NCBI GenBank assembly: GCA_002709005.1 | Contig: PAPH01000025.1 | Span: 1-47,629 of the forward strand | Direction of reading: 5' to 3' | Length of the DNA stretch: 47,629 nt | Origin: Hyphomicrobiales bacterium | GTDB taxonomy: Bacteria; Pseudomonadota; Alphaproteobacteria; Rhizobiales; Rhizobiaceae | Shown: in pieces, positions 34,781 to 43,565 of the stretch | Layout of the letters: the number at the start of each line of letters is the position of its first letter | How positions within the stretch are numbered: the first letter of the stretch is position 1 | Notes under the pieces: generated by a model | Told to the model about the DNA's origin: nothing | Databases searched by the model: none | The model's input: the letters and a program-made list of their open reading frames with translations, nothing else | Translations under genes and position numbers: made by a program

Positions 34781-35152
34781 CTAGGACAGGACCTTGAAGC
34801 AGACGCTGGCGACGCCGGAACTGATCATGCCGAGACGGCCGGCGGCCGCCTTGGACACGTCGAGCACGCGGCCACGGATGAACGGGCCGCGATCGTTGAC
34901 GCGGACGACGACAGACTTGCCGGTGCGGCTGTTGGTGACCTGGATCTTGGTGCCGAAGCGCAGCGACCGGTGGGCGGCGGTGAGCTTGGACGGATCCATA
35001 CGCTCCCCCGACGCGGTCTTCGAATGAAGCGCGTACCACGAGGCCTTGCCGCAGCCATTGCCGGCGAAGGAGGGAGCGGCCGAACCTGCGAGCAAGGCGA
35101 GGGATACGGTCACGGGCGCCGCGGCCCGCGCGAGCGTTGTCAGAGTTTTCAT
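34781..35152 (-). CDS. RlpA-like double-psi beta-barrel protein
   Basis: Exported protein of 123 residues. A signal peptide (residues 1-30, ending APSFA) precedes a single RlpA/DPBB domain starting CGKASWYALHSKTASGERMD. The conserved VNDRGPFIRGRVLDVSKAAAGRLGM contains the Asp expected to be catalytic in peptidoglycan lytic transglycosylases of this family. No lipobox and no SPOR domain are present, so it is a short soluble form. Confidence 0.92.
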   Translation of the reverse strand: MKTLTTLARAAAPVTVSLALLAGSAAPSFAGNGCGKASWYALHSKTASGERMDPSKLTAAHRSLRFGTKIQVTNSRTGKSVVVRVNDRGPFIRGRVLDVSKAAAGRLGMISSGVASVCFKVLS

Positions 35153-35382
35153 TGCGATTTACCCCAGTGGGCGCATCCCAGGGCGTTATCCGGCTCCCCA
35201 GGGAGCGTCACGGTATCCGCCGATGCGCCGAACCACGTTTCCGGCATCCGGGCCAATGCTGGCGCACCGGGCTGCCGGCCCGTCCCCCAAGGACGGACAG
35301 GGCGCGAGTAGGCAGGGAAGACGGCCAAAAAGTGTCCCCGCGATCACATGCCATTGCAGGCTGTAACCTTTCGGGCTCCGTT
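35153..35382. other. Non-coding gap upstream of the RlpA-like gene
   Basis: 230 bp that should hold the promoter of the RlpA-like gene. No confident -35/-10 pair, terminator or reading frame was seen. Confidence 0.4.
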
Positions 35383-36267
35383 TCAGCCCTTCCAGTCGGC
35401 GTCCGACCAGAGGGCCTTGAGGCCTGCGTGGTAGTCCGGATAGCGGAAACGGTAGCCCGCCTCCCTGATGCGCAGGTTGGAGACGCGCTTGTTCTCGCCA
35501 TAGAAGGAGCGGGCCATCGGGGAGAGATCGGCGGTCTCGAAATCCGCCTCCCGCGGCAGGCTGAAACCGGAAATATGCGCGGCCTCCTCGATCACGTCCT
35601 GCGGCGGAGCGGGCTTTTCGTCGGTGACGTTGAAGATGCCGGGGGACTGGCCGCGCGCCAGCATCGCTGTCGCCCCGGCGATGTCGGCGACGTGGATGCG
35701 GTTGAAGACCTGTCCCGGCTTGATCAGCCGGCGCGCCTTGCCGGCCGCGAGATTGACAAAGGCATTGCGGCCGGGTCCGTAAATGCCCGACAGCCGGATG
35801 ATCGCCAGCGGACGTCCGGCCCCCGCCGCCGCCAGCCGCCAGTCGTCTTCCGCAGCCAGCCGGGCTTTCGATCGCCGGGAGACCGGGCGGCATTCGGCAT
35901 CCTCGTCGATCCATTCGCCGCCGTAATCGCCATAGACGCCGACGGTGGAGAGATATCCGATCCATTGCAGCGCCGGAAAGGCCGCAGAGAAACCGTCCTT
36001 CACCGCCGCGAGAAGCGGATCGCCCGATCCCGTTTCGGCCTGATGATCGGGGGCGATCGACTGGACGAGATGGGTGGCGGAGGCCATCGCTTCGGCGAGC
36101 TCGTCGGTGATCGTGCCGTCATAGACGAGGGATTTGGCACCCGTCGCCTCGATGCCGGCGCGGTTGGCTTCGGATCGCGTAGTGCCGATCGCGCTTTCAC
36201 ATTCGGCGGCCAGTTCGGAGAGGATGGCGCGGCCGGAAAAACCAGCGCCGAAAACGAGAAGCTTCAT
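35383..36267 (-). CDS. NAD(P)-dependent epimerase/SDR (YeeZ-like)
   Basis: Extended/atypical SDR of 294 residues. The nucleotide site is FGAGFSGRAI (6-15), a GxGxxG form typical of YeeZ-like proteins. Further marks are GYLSTVGVYGDYGGEWIDE, where Ser/Thr precede Tyr of the catalytic region, and the AIIRLSGIYGPGRNAFV segment. Its ATG overlaps the queG stop by 4 bp, a common pairing in rhizobia by recall. Function unknown. Confidence 0.88.
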   Translation of the reverse strand: MKLLVFGAGFSGRAILSELAAECESAIGTTRSEANRAGIEATGAKSLVYDGTITDELAEAMASATHLVQSIAPDHQAETGSGDPLLAAVKDGFSAAFPALQWIGYLSTVGVYGDYGGEWIDEDAECRPVSRRSKARLAAEDDWRLAAAGAGRPLAIIRLSGIYGPGRNAFVNLAAGKARRLIKPGQVFNRIHVADIAGATAMLARGQSPGIFNVTDEKPAPPQDVIEEAAHISGFSLPREADFETADLSPMARSFYGENKRVSNLRIREAGYRFRYPDYHAGLKALWSDADWKG

Positions 36268-37439
36268 GGCGATTTACCTGTTTCCTCGAGCGCGATGCGC
36301 CATTCCTCTTCGACGTCCGTGTCCGGTTCCGCCCGCACAGAGGTCGCCAGAGCGCGGAATTCGGCGGATGGCAGAAGGCGGGACAAGGCCCAGACGGCCA
36401 TTCCGCGCACCAACGGCGAGGGATCGGCCAGATGCGCGCGGACCGGCTCGACAAGCTGCGCCTCCGCGCTGTTGCCGGCTGCAATCAGCACGTTGCGGAT
36501 AAAGCGGTCGCGGCCGATGCGCTTGATCGGCGAGCCGGAAAAGAAGGAGCGGAAGGCCGGATCGTCGAGGCCGAGCAGTTCGGCGAGCGGGGGTGCCACG
36601 AGATCGTGCCGGGCCCGAAGCTTTGCCTCGTTCGTCGTTTCAGCGAACTTGTTCCACGGACAGGCAGCCAGGCAATCGTCGCAGCCATAGATGCGATTGC
36701 CCATCAGCGGACGGAACTCGCGCGGCACCTGCTCCTTCGCCTCGATGGTGAGGTAGGAAATGCAGCGCCGCGCATCGAGCTGATAGGGCGCGGGGAACGC
36801 ATCCGTCGGGCAGATGTCGAGGCAGGCGCGGCAGGAGCCGCAATGATCGCTCTCCGCTGCGTCTGCGGGGAGATCGAGCGTCGAGAAGATCGCACCGAGA
36901 AAGAGCCAGGATCCCAGGTCGCGGCTGACGAGGTTGGTGTGCTTGCCCTGCCAGCCGAGTCCCGAAAGCGCGGCGAGCGGCTTTTCCATCACCGGCGCGG
37001 TGTCGACGAAGACCTTCACGTCGCCGCCGAAACGGGCGACGAGCCGGCCGGCGAATTCCTTGAGCCGCCCCTTGATGAGGTCGTGATAATCGCGGTTGCG
37101 GGCGTAGACAGAGATCGCCGCGCGATCCTTGCGCGCGAGAAGTTCGAGCGGGTCGTCATCAGGACCGTAATTCATCGCCAGCATGACGACCGAGCGCGCC
37201 TCGGGCCACAAGGTTCGGGGGTCGGCGCGTTCATCCGCGCGGTCGGCGAGCCACTCCATCGAACCGTGGCGGCGCAGAGAGAGAAATTCGAAAAGCCGAG
37301 CGCCGGTCGAAAGATCCGCGGGATCGGCAATCCCGTGGGCGGAAAAGCCCAGCCGCGCGGTTTCATCCGCGAGAAATTTCTTGAGACGCGCAGGATCGAC
37401 GGTTCGGGGTTCGGCCGGTATTTCCGCCTGCGCCGCCAC
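36264..37439 (-). CDS. queG: Epoxyqueuosine reductase
   Basis: Last step of queuosine synthesis in tRNA, cobalamin-dependent, 391 residues. Two [4Fe-4S] clusters are bound by CGSCRACLDIC (Cys200, 203, 206, 210) and CDDCLAAC (253, 256, 260) with a further Cys226. Asp146 in VDTAPVMEK matches the family proton donor. A HEAT-like C-terminus (LVRGMAVWALSRLL) follows. Translation starts at GTG (37439), only 2 bp from the end of a MITE-like element, which therefore supplies the upstream leader. An in-frame stop inside the element rules out a longer protein. Confidence 0.94.
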   Translation of the reverse strand: MAAQAEIPAEPRTVDPARLKKFLADETARLGFSAHGIADPADLSTGARLFEFLSLRRHGSMEWLADRADERADPRTLWPEARSVVMLAMNYGPDDDPLELLARKDRAAISVYARNRDYHDLIKGRLKEFAGRLVARFGGDVKVFVDTAPVMEKPLAALSGLGWQGKHTNLVSRDLGSWLFLGAIFSTLDLPADAAESDHCGSCRACLDICPTDAFPAPYQLDARRCISYLTIEAKEQVPREFRPLMGNRIYGCDDCLAACPWNKFAETTNEAKLRARHDLVAPPLAELLGLDDPAFRSFFSGSPIKRIGRDRFIRNVLIAAGNSAEAQLVEPVRAHLADPSPLVRGMAVWALSRLLPSAEFRALATSVRAEPDTDVEEEWRIALEETGKSP

Positions 37440-37441
37440 GG

Positions 37442-37585
37442 CTAGGGTCAGGACCTGTTGAGCTGGTTGCGATCTGCCACGTCAAAGCCCTCGACCGGGG
37501 CGACGGCCCCGATCTTCGGACTTTTCCTCGCATATCTTGCCATCTCCAGCGCCATTCCAATCATATTAACAGGTCCTGACCCTAG
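37442..37585. mobile_element. 144-bp MITE-like element with 18-bp perfect terminal inverted repeats
   Basis: CTAGGGTCAGGACCTGTT at 37442-37459 is repeated in perfect inverted form at 37568-37585. The outer CTAG may be a duplicated target, leaving 15-bp ends GGGTCAGG...; alternatively the target is the inner TA. A central hairpin (CGGGGC 37496-37501, GCCCCG 37506-37511) lies at the element's midpoint. The element has no transposase and only about 100 bp inside, so it would need one in trans. It is wedged between two genes without destroying either. The TAG stop of the glutathione transferase gene is formed by its edge. Confidence 0.8.
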
Positions 37586-38274
37586 AAATCGAGATCCGCG
37601 TAGTGGGCGACAGGGGCGAGCGCGCGGACGCGGTCCGACAAAAGCGGCCGGAAGGCGGGGCGCGACTTGATGCGCTGGTACCATTCCTTGGCGTGCGGAT
37701 AGGACGCCCATTCGATTTCGCCGAGATAATCGAGCACCGAAACGGCGGAGGCCGCGGCGAGATCGGCATAGGTGAACTTGTCGCCGGCCACCCAGGGCCG
37801 GGTTCCACACAGCCAGGAGAGATATTTCATGTGCTGGCGGATATTGGCGCGGGCGGCGCGCAGGATCTTCGAATCGGGAGAACCGCCACCCATGGTTATG
37901 GGCATCTGCGGCTTGAGCACGCGCTCGCGCACCAGCGGCACGGTGACGTCGTGGTCCATCTTGTCGAGGAACCACGAGCTCAGCCGCCGGGTTTCGGCGC
38001 GCCTGTAGGGCTGTTCGGGCATCAGACGGCGGTCGCGCTTGAGCACCCCGTCGGTCTCGTCGAGATATTCGGCAATCACCATGGGACCGCAGATCGCATA
38101 GGCGTTCTCGGTCACGAGCACGGGCGGAAGTCCCGCCGGATTGAGCCGGATGAATTCCGACCGGCGCTCCCAATAGGGCTCTTCCTGGAGATCACAGTCA
38201 TAACCGGTTTCGCCGATCGCGAGCCGGATGAAGCGTGACCCGGCGGAAACAGGATGATGGTACAGAACAGGCAT
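37582..38274 (-). CDS. Glutathione S-transferase family protein
   Basis: Cytoplasmic GST-fold protein of 230 residues. The thioredoxin-like N-domain begins MPVLYHHPVSAGSRFIRLAI with Ser candidates for activating glutathione, then LNPAGLPPVLVTENAYAICGPMVIAEYLDET with the cis-Pro and the glutathione-binding Glu/Ser-like segment. The helical C-domain has KFTYADLAAASAVSVLDYLGEIEW. The last codon (Phe) is followed by TAG supplied by the MITE edge, so the original C-terminus may have been slightly different. Confidence 0.88.
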   Translation of the reverse strand: MPVLYHHPVSAGSRFIRLAIGETGYDCDLQEEPYWERRSEFIRLNPAGLPPVLVTENAYAICGPMVIAEYLDETDGVLKRDRRLMPEQPYRRAETRRLSSWFLDKMDHDVTVPLVRERVLKPQMPITMGGGSPDSKILRAARANIRQHMKYLSWLCGTRPWVAGDKFTYADLAAASAVSVLDYLGEIEWASYPHAKEWYQRIKSRPAFRPLLSDRVRALAPVAHYADLDF

Positions 38275-38433
38275 CTGCGATTACTACTCGACGATTTTCG
38301 ACGTGACCCGGCGCGGACTGGTCACCCCTTGAGATTTAGAGCTATAGGGATTGGCCGGTGATGACAAGCGAATCACCATGACGTCCACCCTGCGCCCCCA
38401 GCACGGCGAAAATTTGTCGATCGGAGATGCTCC

Positions 38434-39240
38434 ATGGCCGAGGCCAGCCTCATCGAACCCGCATTTCTGGGCTTTATCGAGGGGCTGACCGAGTTCATTC
38501 CGGTCTCGTCGACGGCGCATCTTCTGCTCACGGGGCATTTTCTCGGCTTTAAATCTCCGGGCAACGCCTTCGAGGTGCTGATTCAGCTCGGTGCGATATT
38601 GGCGATCCTGTCGGTCTATTTCGTGCGGCTGCTCAATATCGCCAGGGCGCTTCCCTCCGATCCGAAGGCGCGCCGGTTCGTCGCCGCGATTGTCCTTGCC
38701 TTCCTGCCGGCGGCGGTGATCGGGGCACTTGCCCACGACTTCATCAAGTCGGTGCTGTTCGAAAGCCCGGCGCTGATCTGCGTCGTGCTCATCGTCGGCG
38801 GCGTGATCCTGATGGCGGTCGACCGGATGGCGCTGAAACCGCGCTATACCGATGTGATGGATTATCCGCTGTGGCTGGCGCTGGCGATCGGCTTCTTCCA
38901 GTGCCTCGCCATGGTGCCGGGCACCTCACGCTCGGGCGCGACAATCGTCGGCGCGCTGTTGCTCGGCGCCGACAAGCGCTCGGCGGCGGAATTCTCGTTC
39001 TTCCTCGCCATGCCCACCATGGCCGGCGCCTTCGCCTACGATCTCTACAAGAACTACCAGTATCTCGGGCAGGACGACGTCACCGCGATCGTGATCGGCT
39101 TCATCGTGGCCTTCATCGCCGGGGTCTTCGTGGTGCGCGGCCTTCTGGACTTCATCTCCCGCCACGGTTTTACCCCGTTCGCCTGGTGGCGGATCGCAGT
39201 GGGGACCGCCGGGCTGATCGGCCTGTGGCTGGTCGGCTGA
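38434..39240 (+). CDS. uppP: Undecaprenyl-diphosphatase
   Basis: Membrane phosphatase that recycles the C55 lipid carrier for peptidoglycan and other envelope polymers; 268 residues. Signature segments are [19 protein letters not shown] (14-32) and [20 protein letters not shown], whose Glu, Ser and Arg residues form the active site. About eight membrane segments are evident. It is divergent from the GST gene with 159 bp between start codons, and its end faces the TauE/SafE-like gene with only 4 bp between stops. Confidence 0.97.
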   Translation: MAEASLIEPAFLGFIEGLTEFIPVSSTAHLLLTGHFLGFKSPGNAFEVLIQLGAILAILSVYFVRLLNIARALPSDPKARRFVAAIVLAFLPAAVIGALAHDFIKSVLFESPALICVVLIVGGVILMAVDRMALKPRYTDVMDYPLWLALAIGFFQCLAMVPGTSRSGATIVGALLLGADKRSAAEFSFFLAMPTMAGAFAYDLYKNYQYLGQDDVTAIVIGFIVAFIAGVFVVRGLLDFISRHGFTPFAWWRIAVGTAGLIGLWLVG

Positions 39241-39244
39241 CGAC

Positions 39245-40006
39245 CTAGGTCAGTCCGCGTCGGATCAGGTCGAGCGCCAGAACCGACAGGCAGATGTTGA
39301 AGATCAGCCGGAAGCGTTCCTCGGACATCCTCAGCAGGAGATGACGCCCGGCCCAGGTGCCGGCAAAGCCCGTCACGATCATCGCCGCGAGCAGGGGCGC
39401 CCAGTCCGCGAAGGCGAAGCCCGCAAGGGCAAACACGACGATCTTGACCATATGCTGCGCCGTCATCACCGAGGCCATGGTGGCGATCAGCACCAGCCGA
39501 TCGGAAAAGGCTTTCGAGAGAACCACGGCGTTGAACGGCCCGGTGGCGCCGAAGACCATGGTCATCGCGGTGGTGACAAGGCCCGTGACAGTGAAGCCGG
39601 CCGTCGAAATACCCTCCATTTTCGGCAGTCGCATCCATGTCAGGCAGATAATGAAGAGGCCGAGCAGCGCCTCCATCGCCGTTTCGGGCAACAGGCCGAC
39701 GGCAAGTCGGCCGAGAAACGCGCCGGGCACCGCGCCGACGAGAAAGGCGGCCAGGCAGCCCCAGGCGATGTGGGAGCGCATGAGCGCGGCGCGTCCGGCA
39801 TTGGAGCCGAGCTGGACCGCGCCATGCACCGGGATCAGCGCTGCGATCGGCACGATGTATGTCATGAGGCCAAGAAGCGCGAGGCCACCACCGATGCCGG
39901 CGGATGCTGTCAGTGCCGAGGTGAAGAAGCTCGCGAGAACGAGGAGTGCCGCGCCGGTAGGGCCAACGCCGTCAGGCAGCAATGCGGGGAGCGCCGTGAA
40001 ATCCAC
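39245..40006 (-). CDS. TauE/SafE (TSUP) family membrane permease
   Basis: Probable anion exporter of 253 residues with seven to eight membrane segments in two repeats. The repeat motifs are LTASAGIGGGLALLGLM (GGG-type) and TMVFGATGPFNAVVLSK. Members move sulfite, sulfoacetate or other organosulfur anions. Following it closely on the chromosome is the NDUFA9-like gene (25 bp upstream), so they may be cotranscribed. Substrate not decided. Confidence 0.9.
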   Translation of the reverse strand: MDFTALPALLPDGVGPTGAALLVLASFFTSALTASAGIGGGLALLGLMTYIVPIAALIPVHGAVQLGSNAGRAALMRSHIAWGCLAAFLVGAVPGAFLGRLAVGLLPETAMEALLGLFIICLTWMRLPKMEGISTAGFTVTGLVTTAMTMVFGATGPFNAVVLSKAFSDRLVLIATMASVMTAQHMVKIVVFALAGFAFADWAPLLAAMIVTGFAGTWAGRHLLLRMSEERFRLIFNICLSVLALDLIRRGLT

Positions 40007-40030
40007 CGGGCGCTCCGGCCGTTTCCCTGC

Positions 40031-41011
40031 TCAGGCGCTCTTGCCGGCGCCGCTGTACTGGCCGTGCGGCCGGTAGCGCACGAGATAGACGGGCAGGATC
40101 GCGTCGATCGCCGTGGGCCGGATGTTCTGGCCCGGCAGGGTCCGACCATCCTTGATCGCCGCCTCGGACACCACGTTGTCCTTCTTCAGGTTCTCGACCT
40201 GATCGGCGGTGATCGGGGGATCTATGAAGGGGATCAGGCTGGCCACCGAGCCGATGAGCGAGGCCACGCCCCAGGGTAGCGGCAGGAAGGCACGCTTGCG
40301 CTGGATGACGGTCAGCATCTCTTCCATGCACTGACGGAAGGTCAGCACTTCGGGACCACCGAGTTCATAGGTGGCGCCGGGGGTCAGCAGGCCGTCGGCG
40401 CTGCGAGCGGCCATTTCGGCAACGTCGCCGACATAGACCGGCTGGAATTTGGTCTTGCCGCCGCCGATGAGCGGCAGGAACGGCGTGAAACGGGCCATTT
40501 CAGCGAAGCGGTTGAAGAAGTCGTCCTCGGGACCGAAGACGACCGACGGCCTGAGGATCACCGCATTCGGCATGATCTTGCGGATCGCGTCCTCGGCGAG
40601 GCCCTTGGTGCGGGCATAATCGGATTCGGATTCCGCATCCGCGCCAATGGCGGAGATGTGGGCGAGCGTCGTTTCGGCGGCGCGCGCCGCCTCGGCGATG
40701 GCGCGGGCGCCGAAATCCTGCACGGCGTCGAAGGTGTTGCGGCCGCTTTCATGCAGGATACCAACGCAGTTGATGACATGGTCGGCCCCGGCGACGGCGG
40801 CGTCGACGGAATCGCGATAGCGCAGATTGGCCTGGACCGGCATGATCTGTCCGACATTGCCGAGCGGCTGGAGATGGAAGGCGAGATCGGGACGGCGGGT
40901 TGCCACCCGGATGCGGTAGCCTCGGCGCGCCAGCGCGCGCACGATGTGGCGTCCGACGAAACCGGAGCCGCCGAAAATGGTCACCAGTTGGGGGAGTTGC
41001 ATCGTTTCCAT
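40031..41011 (-). CDS. NDUFA9-like NAD(P)-binding protein (complex I assembly/accessory type)
   Basis: Atypical SDR of 326 residues, related to the NDUFA9 subunit of mitochondrial complex I. The nucleotide site is FGGSGFVGRHIV. Further marks are VATRRPDLA, INCVGIL, YARTKGLAEDAI in place of the YxxxK helix, and AVILRPSVVFGPEDDFFNRFA. The start has GGGAAG 9 bp upstream. Family members in alphaproteobacteria are conserved housekeeping genes often near uppP (recalled). Confidence 0.9.
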   Translation of the reverse strand: METMQLPQLVTIFGGSGFVGRHIVRALARRGYRIRVATRRPDLAFHLQPLGNVGQIMPVQANLRYRDSVDAAVAGADHVINCVGILHESGRNTFDAVQDFGARAIAEAARAAETTLAHISAIGADAESESDYARTKGLAEDAIRKIMPNAVILRPSVVFGPEDDFFNRFAEMARFTPFLPLIGGGKTKFQPVYVGDVAEMAARSADGLLTPGATYELGGPEVLTFRQCMEEMLTVIQRKRAFLPLPWGVASLIGSVASLIPFIDPPITADQVENLKKDNVVSEAAIKDGRTLPGQNIRPTAIDAILPVYLVRYRPHGQYSGAGKSA

Positions 41012-41058
41012 CTGTGTCGCTTCCCTGATTGACAGCCGCTAAGCCTGAGCGCGCGGCC

Positions 41059-41349
41059 CTATTCGAAACCCTTGACGATCACCAGCTCGCCCTCGGCGAT
41101 CCTTTGGCGGATCGCCCGTGCCTTCTGATAGGTCTCGGAATTGTAGCACGCAAGGGCCGCGTCGTAGCTCGGAAACTCGATGACGACGTTGCGGCCGCGC
41201 GCCTTGCCTTCGGCTTCCTCGAATTCGCCGCCGCGGACGAGGAATTTCGCGCCGAATTCCTCATAAGCCGGCATCGCGGTCGCCACATACTGCTTGTAGG
41301 TCTCGGGGTCCGAGGTATCGATCCGCGCGATCCAGTAGCCCTTGGCCAT
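41059..41349 (-). CDS. DUF1330 family protein
   Basis: Small alpha+beta dimer-type protein of 96 residues. The family pattern is clear: MAKGYWIARIDTSDPETYKQYV, FLVRGGEFEEAEG, NVVIEFPSYDAALACYNSETYQKARAIR and a final GELVIVKGF. No catalytic role is known. It lies 26 bp after the pyrF gene in the same direction and is probably cotranscribed. Confidence 0.92.
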   Translation of the reverse strand: MAKGYWIARIDTSDPETYKQYVATAMPAYEEFGAKFLVRGGEFEEAEGKARGRNVVIEFPSYDAALACYNSETYQKARAIRQRIAEGELVIVKGFE

Positions 41350-41375
41350 GATTATCCTCCCCGCCGCTCAGGCGT

Positions 41376-42107
41376 TCATTTCCCGGCATTCATTTCGTTG
41401 ACGATAGCGGTGGCCGCGGCCACCGGGTCGGCGGCAGCCGAAATCGGACGGCCGACCACGAGATGGGTCGCGCCCGCTTCGAGCGCCTTCGCAGGCGTCA
41501 TGACGCGTTTCTGGTCGCCGGCATCGGCGCCCGCCGGACGGATACCGGGTGTGACGATGTTCATCTCCGGTCCGATCACCTTGCGCACGGCCGCCGCCTC
41601 GTTGGCGGAACAGACGATCCCGCCCATGCCGGCGTCGCGCGCCTGTTCGGCGCGGCGCAGAACCAGCGTGTAGGGATCGTATTCGTAGCCGGCATCCACC
41701 AGGTCCGCCTCGTCCATCGAGGTGAGCACGGTGACACCCAGAAGACAGAGCGGGGAACCCTTCGCCGCCTCGACGGCCGCGCCCATTGCCTTCGGATAGG
41801 CATGCAGCGTGAGCATGTCGACACCCATCGCGACGACGTTCTCCACTCCCTTGGCAATGGTATTGTCGATATCAAGGAGCTTCATGTCGAGGAAGACGTT
41901 CTTGCCGTCTTTCTTCAGATCACGGGCCAGTTCCAGCCCGCCGGCGAAGGCGAGCTGATAGCCGATCTTGTAGAAGGAGACGGCGGAGCCGAGGCGATCG
42001 ATCAGGCGTTCCGCGTCCGAAACGGAGGGAAGATCGAGGGCGACGATCAGACGGTCGTCCGCCCTTGCCCCCACCGGGTGCAGCGATTGCGCACCGCCTT
42101 GCGCCAT
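41376..42107 (-). CDS. pyrF: Orotidine 5'-phosphate decarboxylase
   Basis: Final enzyme of UMP synthesis; 243 residues from the ATG at 42107, which has AAGGAGACTTCTG upstream. The TIM-barrel shows [17 protein letters not shown], the catalytic DxKxxD in [12 protein letters not shown], and the phosphate loop [20 protein letters not shown] longer frame upstream is not supported by a ribosome site. Its place near pmtA and dnaJ is usual for rhizobia. Confidence 0.97.
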   Translation of the reverse strand: MAQGGAQSLHPVGARADDRLIVALDLPSVSDAERLIDRLGSAVSFYKIGYQLAFAGGLELARDLKKDGKNVFLDMKLLDIDNTIAKGVENVVAMGVDMLTLHAYPKAMGAAVEAAKGSPLCLLGVTVLTSMDEADLVDAGYEYDPYTLVLRRAEQARDAGMGGIVCSANEAAAVRKVIGPEMNIVTPGIRPAGADAGDQKRVMTPAKALEAGATHLVVGRPISAAADPVAAATAIVNEMNAGK

Positions 42108-42267
42108 CAGAAGTCTCCTTGAGCCGTCCTGCCACTCTTCCGCGCCTGCTCTCCCATGCGGGAAGACGCGTGTTCCGCCTTCGGTTAGCCGCTTTGGGTC
42201 GGCAAGTCGAGTGTTCGCGCCGCACTTTTCATGCGACACGCGGCCCCGGTTCACCCGATGCGCGATG

Positions 42268-42849
42268 TCAGGCCGGCAGATAGCGCGGACGCACCCGCAT
42301 CAGCATGTCGCTCATGGCGCGGATGCGGATGGAGACCGGCGCATCCGCAGCGCCAGCTGCCTCGTTGCCGCACAACTCGGAATCGCGGAAGACGAAGGTT
42401 CCGGAAATCTCGGTGACGCCGGCAGCCGTTAGCACGGTGCGCAAATGCTCGCCCACCGCCGTCTGGCTGGCCTTGTCGCCGGTAAAGGTCGCCAGCACGA
42501 TAGTGGGACCGGACCAGGCTTCGCCCGGCGCGAGGGCAATCCAGTCGATCATGTTTTTCACCGCCGCCGGAAGCGAGGCGTTGCGCTCGCCACACAGGAG
42601 CAGGATCCCGTCATGACGCGCCACAAGGCTCGCGAGCTTCGCCGCGTTGGCGGGAAGCGCGGGAAGGGACGACTGGCCCGGCGCCAGGAGCGGCAATGGA
42701 TAATCGGCCAGCGAAATGCGGGTGACATCCGCGTTCGACGCGGCAAGCTCGGCCGATACGGCGCCGGCAAGCGCAGTTTCGGAGCCCGGCCATCCGGAAG
42801 TCGACAGGATCAGGAGTTTCGGGCCGACATCTCCGGGGAAGGTCAGCAT
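42268..42849 (-). CDS. NADPH-dependent FMN reductase family protein
   Basis: Flavodoxin-fold reductase of 193 residues. The FMN phosphate loop is [19 protein letters not shown], and the isoalloxazine loop is [22 protein letters not shown], matching the usual PEYNGS-PGALKNAIDW pattern with CGERNAS in place of PEYNGS. It lies 18 bp after the methyltransferase gene. Confidence 0.88.
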   Translation of the reverse strand: MLTFPGDVGPKLLILSTSGWPGSETALAGAVSAELAASNADVTRISLADYPLPLLAPGQSSLPALPANAAKLASLVARHDGILLLCGERNASLPAAVKNMIDWIALAPGEAWSGPTIVLATFTGDKASQTAVGEHLRTVLTAAGVTEISGTFVFRDSELCGNEAAGAADAPVSIRIRAMSDMLMRVRPRYLPA

Positions 42850-42867
42850 CGGAGGAGCCGCCCGGGG

Positions 42868-43467
42868 TCAGGCAAGCGCGGCGCGGCGGTAAGCCCACAG
42901 CCGTGCCGGCGGAATGTTGCGGAGAACGAAATCATGCGGGGTCGCGACGATGCCCGTCTTCTTCGTTGCCACCGGAGACACCGGACCGTAGGAGATCTGG
43001 ATCACCGGACGGCCCTTGGGCAGACGGTCGAGCAGGCCCTCAATCAGGCGAATACGCGTTTCCATCGGGAAATTCAGGAGCGGCACCGCCGAGATCACGC
43101 AGTCGAAGCGGGTGGCGCCGCCGTCGCCGAGCGTCGTGTCGAGGTCGAAGGCATCGCCCAGACGGATGTCGACGCCGGGATATTCATTGCGCAGGTGCTC
43201 GTAGAAATCCTGAGAATACTCGATGGAGATCAATTTGTCGGGGCTTACGCGCTCGAGGATCGCGCGGGTGATGGCGCCGGTGCCCGGCCCCAGTTCGAGA
43301 ACCGGAAGGCCGGATTCGGGAGTGATGACGCTTGCCATGGAACGCGCTGCGAATTGCGAGGTGGGCATGATCGCGCCCACCGCCTTCGGTCCGTCCAGCC
43401 ATCCCTTGAAGAACTTCAGTTCGTTATCGAATTTACGTACCAACCGATCCGAAATGTTGTTCTTCAA
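42868..43467 (-). CDS. pmtA: Phospholipid N-methyltransferase-like SAM methyltransferase (PmtA type)
   Basis: SAM-dependent methyltransferase of 199 residues that probably converts phosphatidylethanolamine to phosphatidylcholine. The SAM loop is VLELGPGTGAITRAIL. The rhizobial PmtA features are the opening FFKGWLDGPKAVGAIMPTS and the later VISAVPLLNFPMETR, and IQISYGPVSPV. Its position between dnaJ and pyrF agrees with rhizobial gene order as I recall it. An rRNA-type methyltransferase is unlikely. Confidence 0.87.
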   Translation of the reverse strand: MKNNISDRLVRKFDNELKFFKGWLDGPKAVGAIMPTSQFAARSMASVITPESGLPVLELGPGTGAITRAILERVSPDKLISIEYSQDFYEHLRNEYPGVDIRLGDAFDLDTTLGDGGATRFDCVISAVPLLNFPMETRIRLIEGLLDRLPKGRPVIQISYGPVSPVATKKTGIVATPHDFVLRNIPPARLWAYRRAALA

Positions 43468-43565
43468 TGGATTCTTCCTTCATCCGCATTTTCTGCGAGT
43501 CTTGCACAGACCGTCGGTCATTACGAGCCGCGGCCGTGCGAAAACGCTGAATGGGACCATGACGG

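Noticed and set aside
35342..35370. Sequence resembling the shared box (GTTACAGCCTGCAAT on the minus strand) upstream of the RlpA-like gene
   Set aside because: The spacing between halves is one base short and the first half reads GTTACA, not GTAATG; it is also about 200 bp from the start codon. A single loose match is expected by chance.
38303..38325. GTGACC-N11-GGTCAC inverted repeat between the GST and uppP genes
   Set aside because: Six-base arms with an 11-bp centre are too weak to name as an operator, and no regulator is nearby. Kept only as a note.
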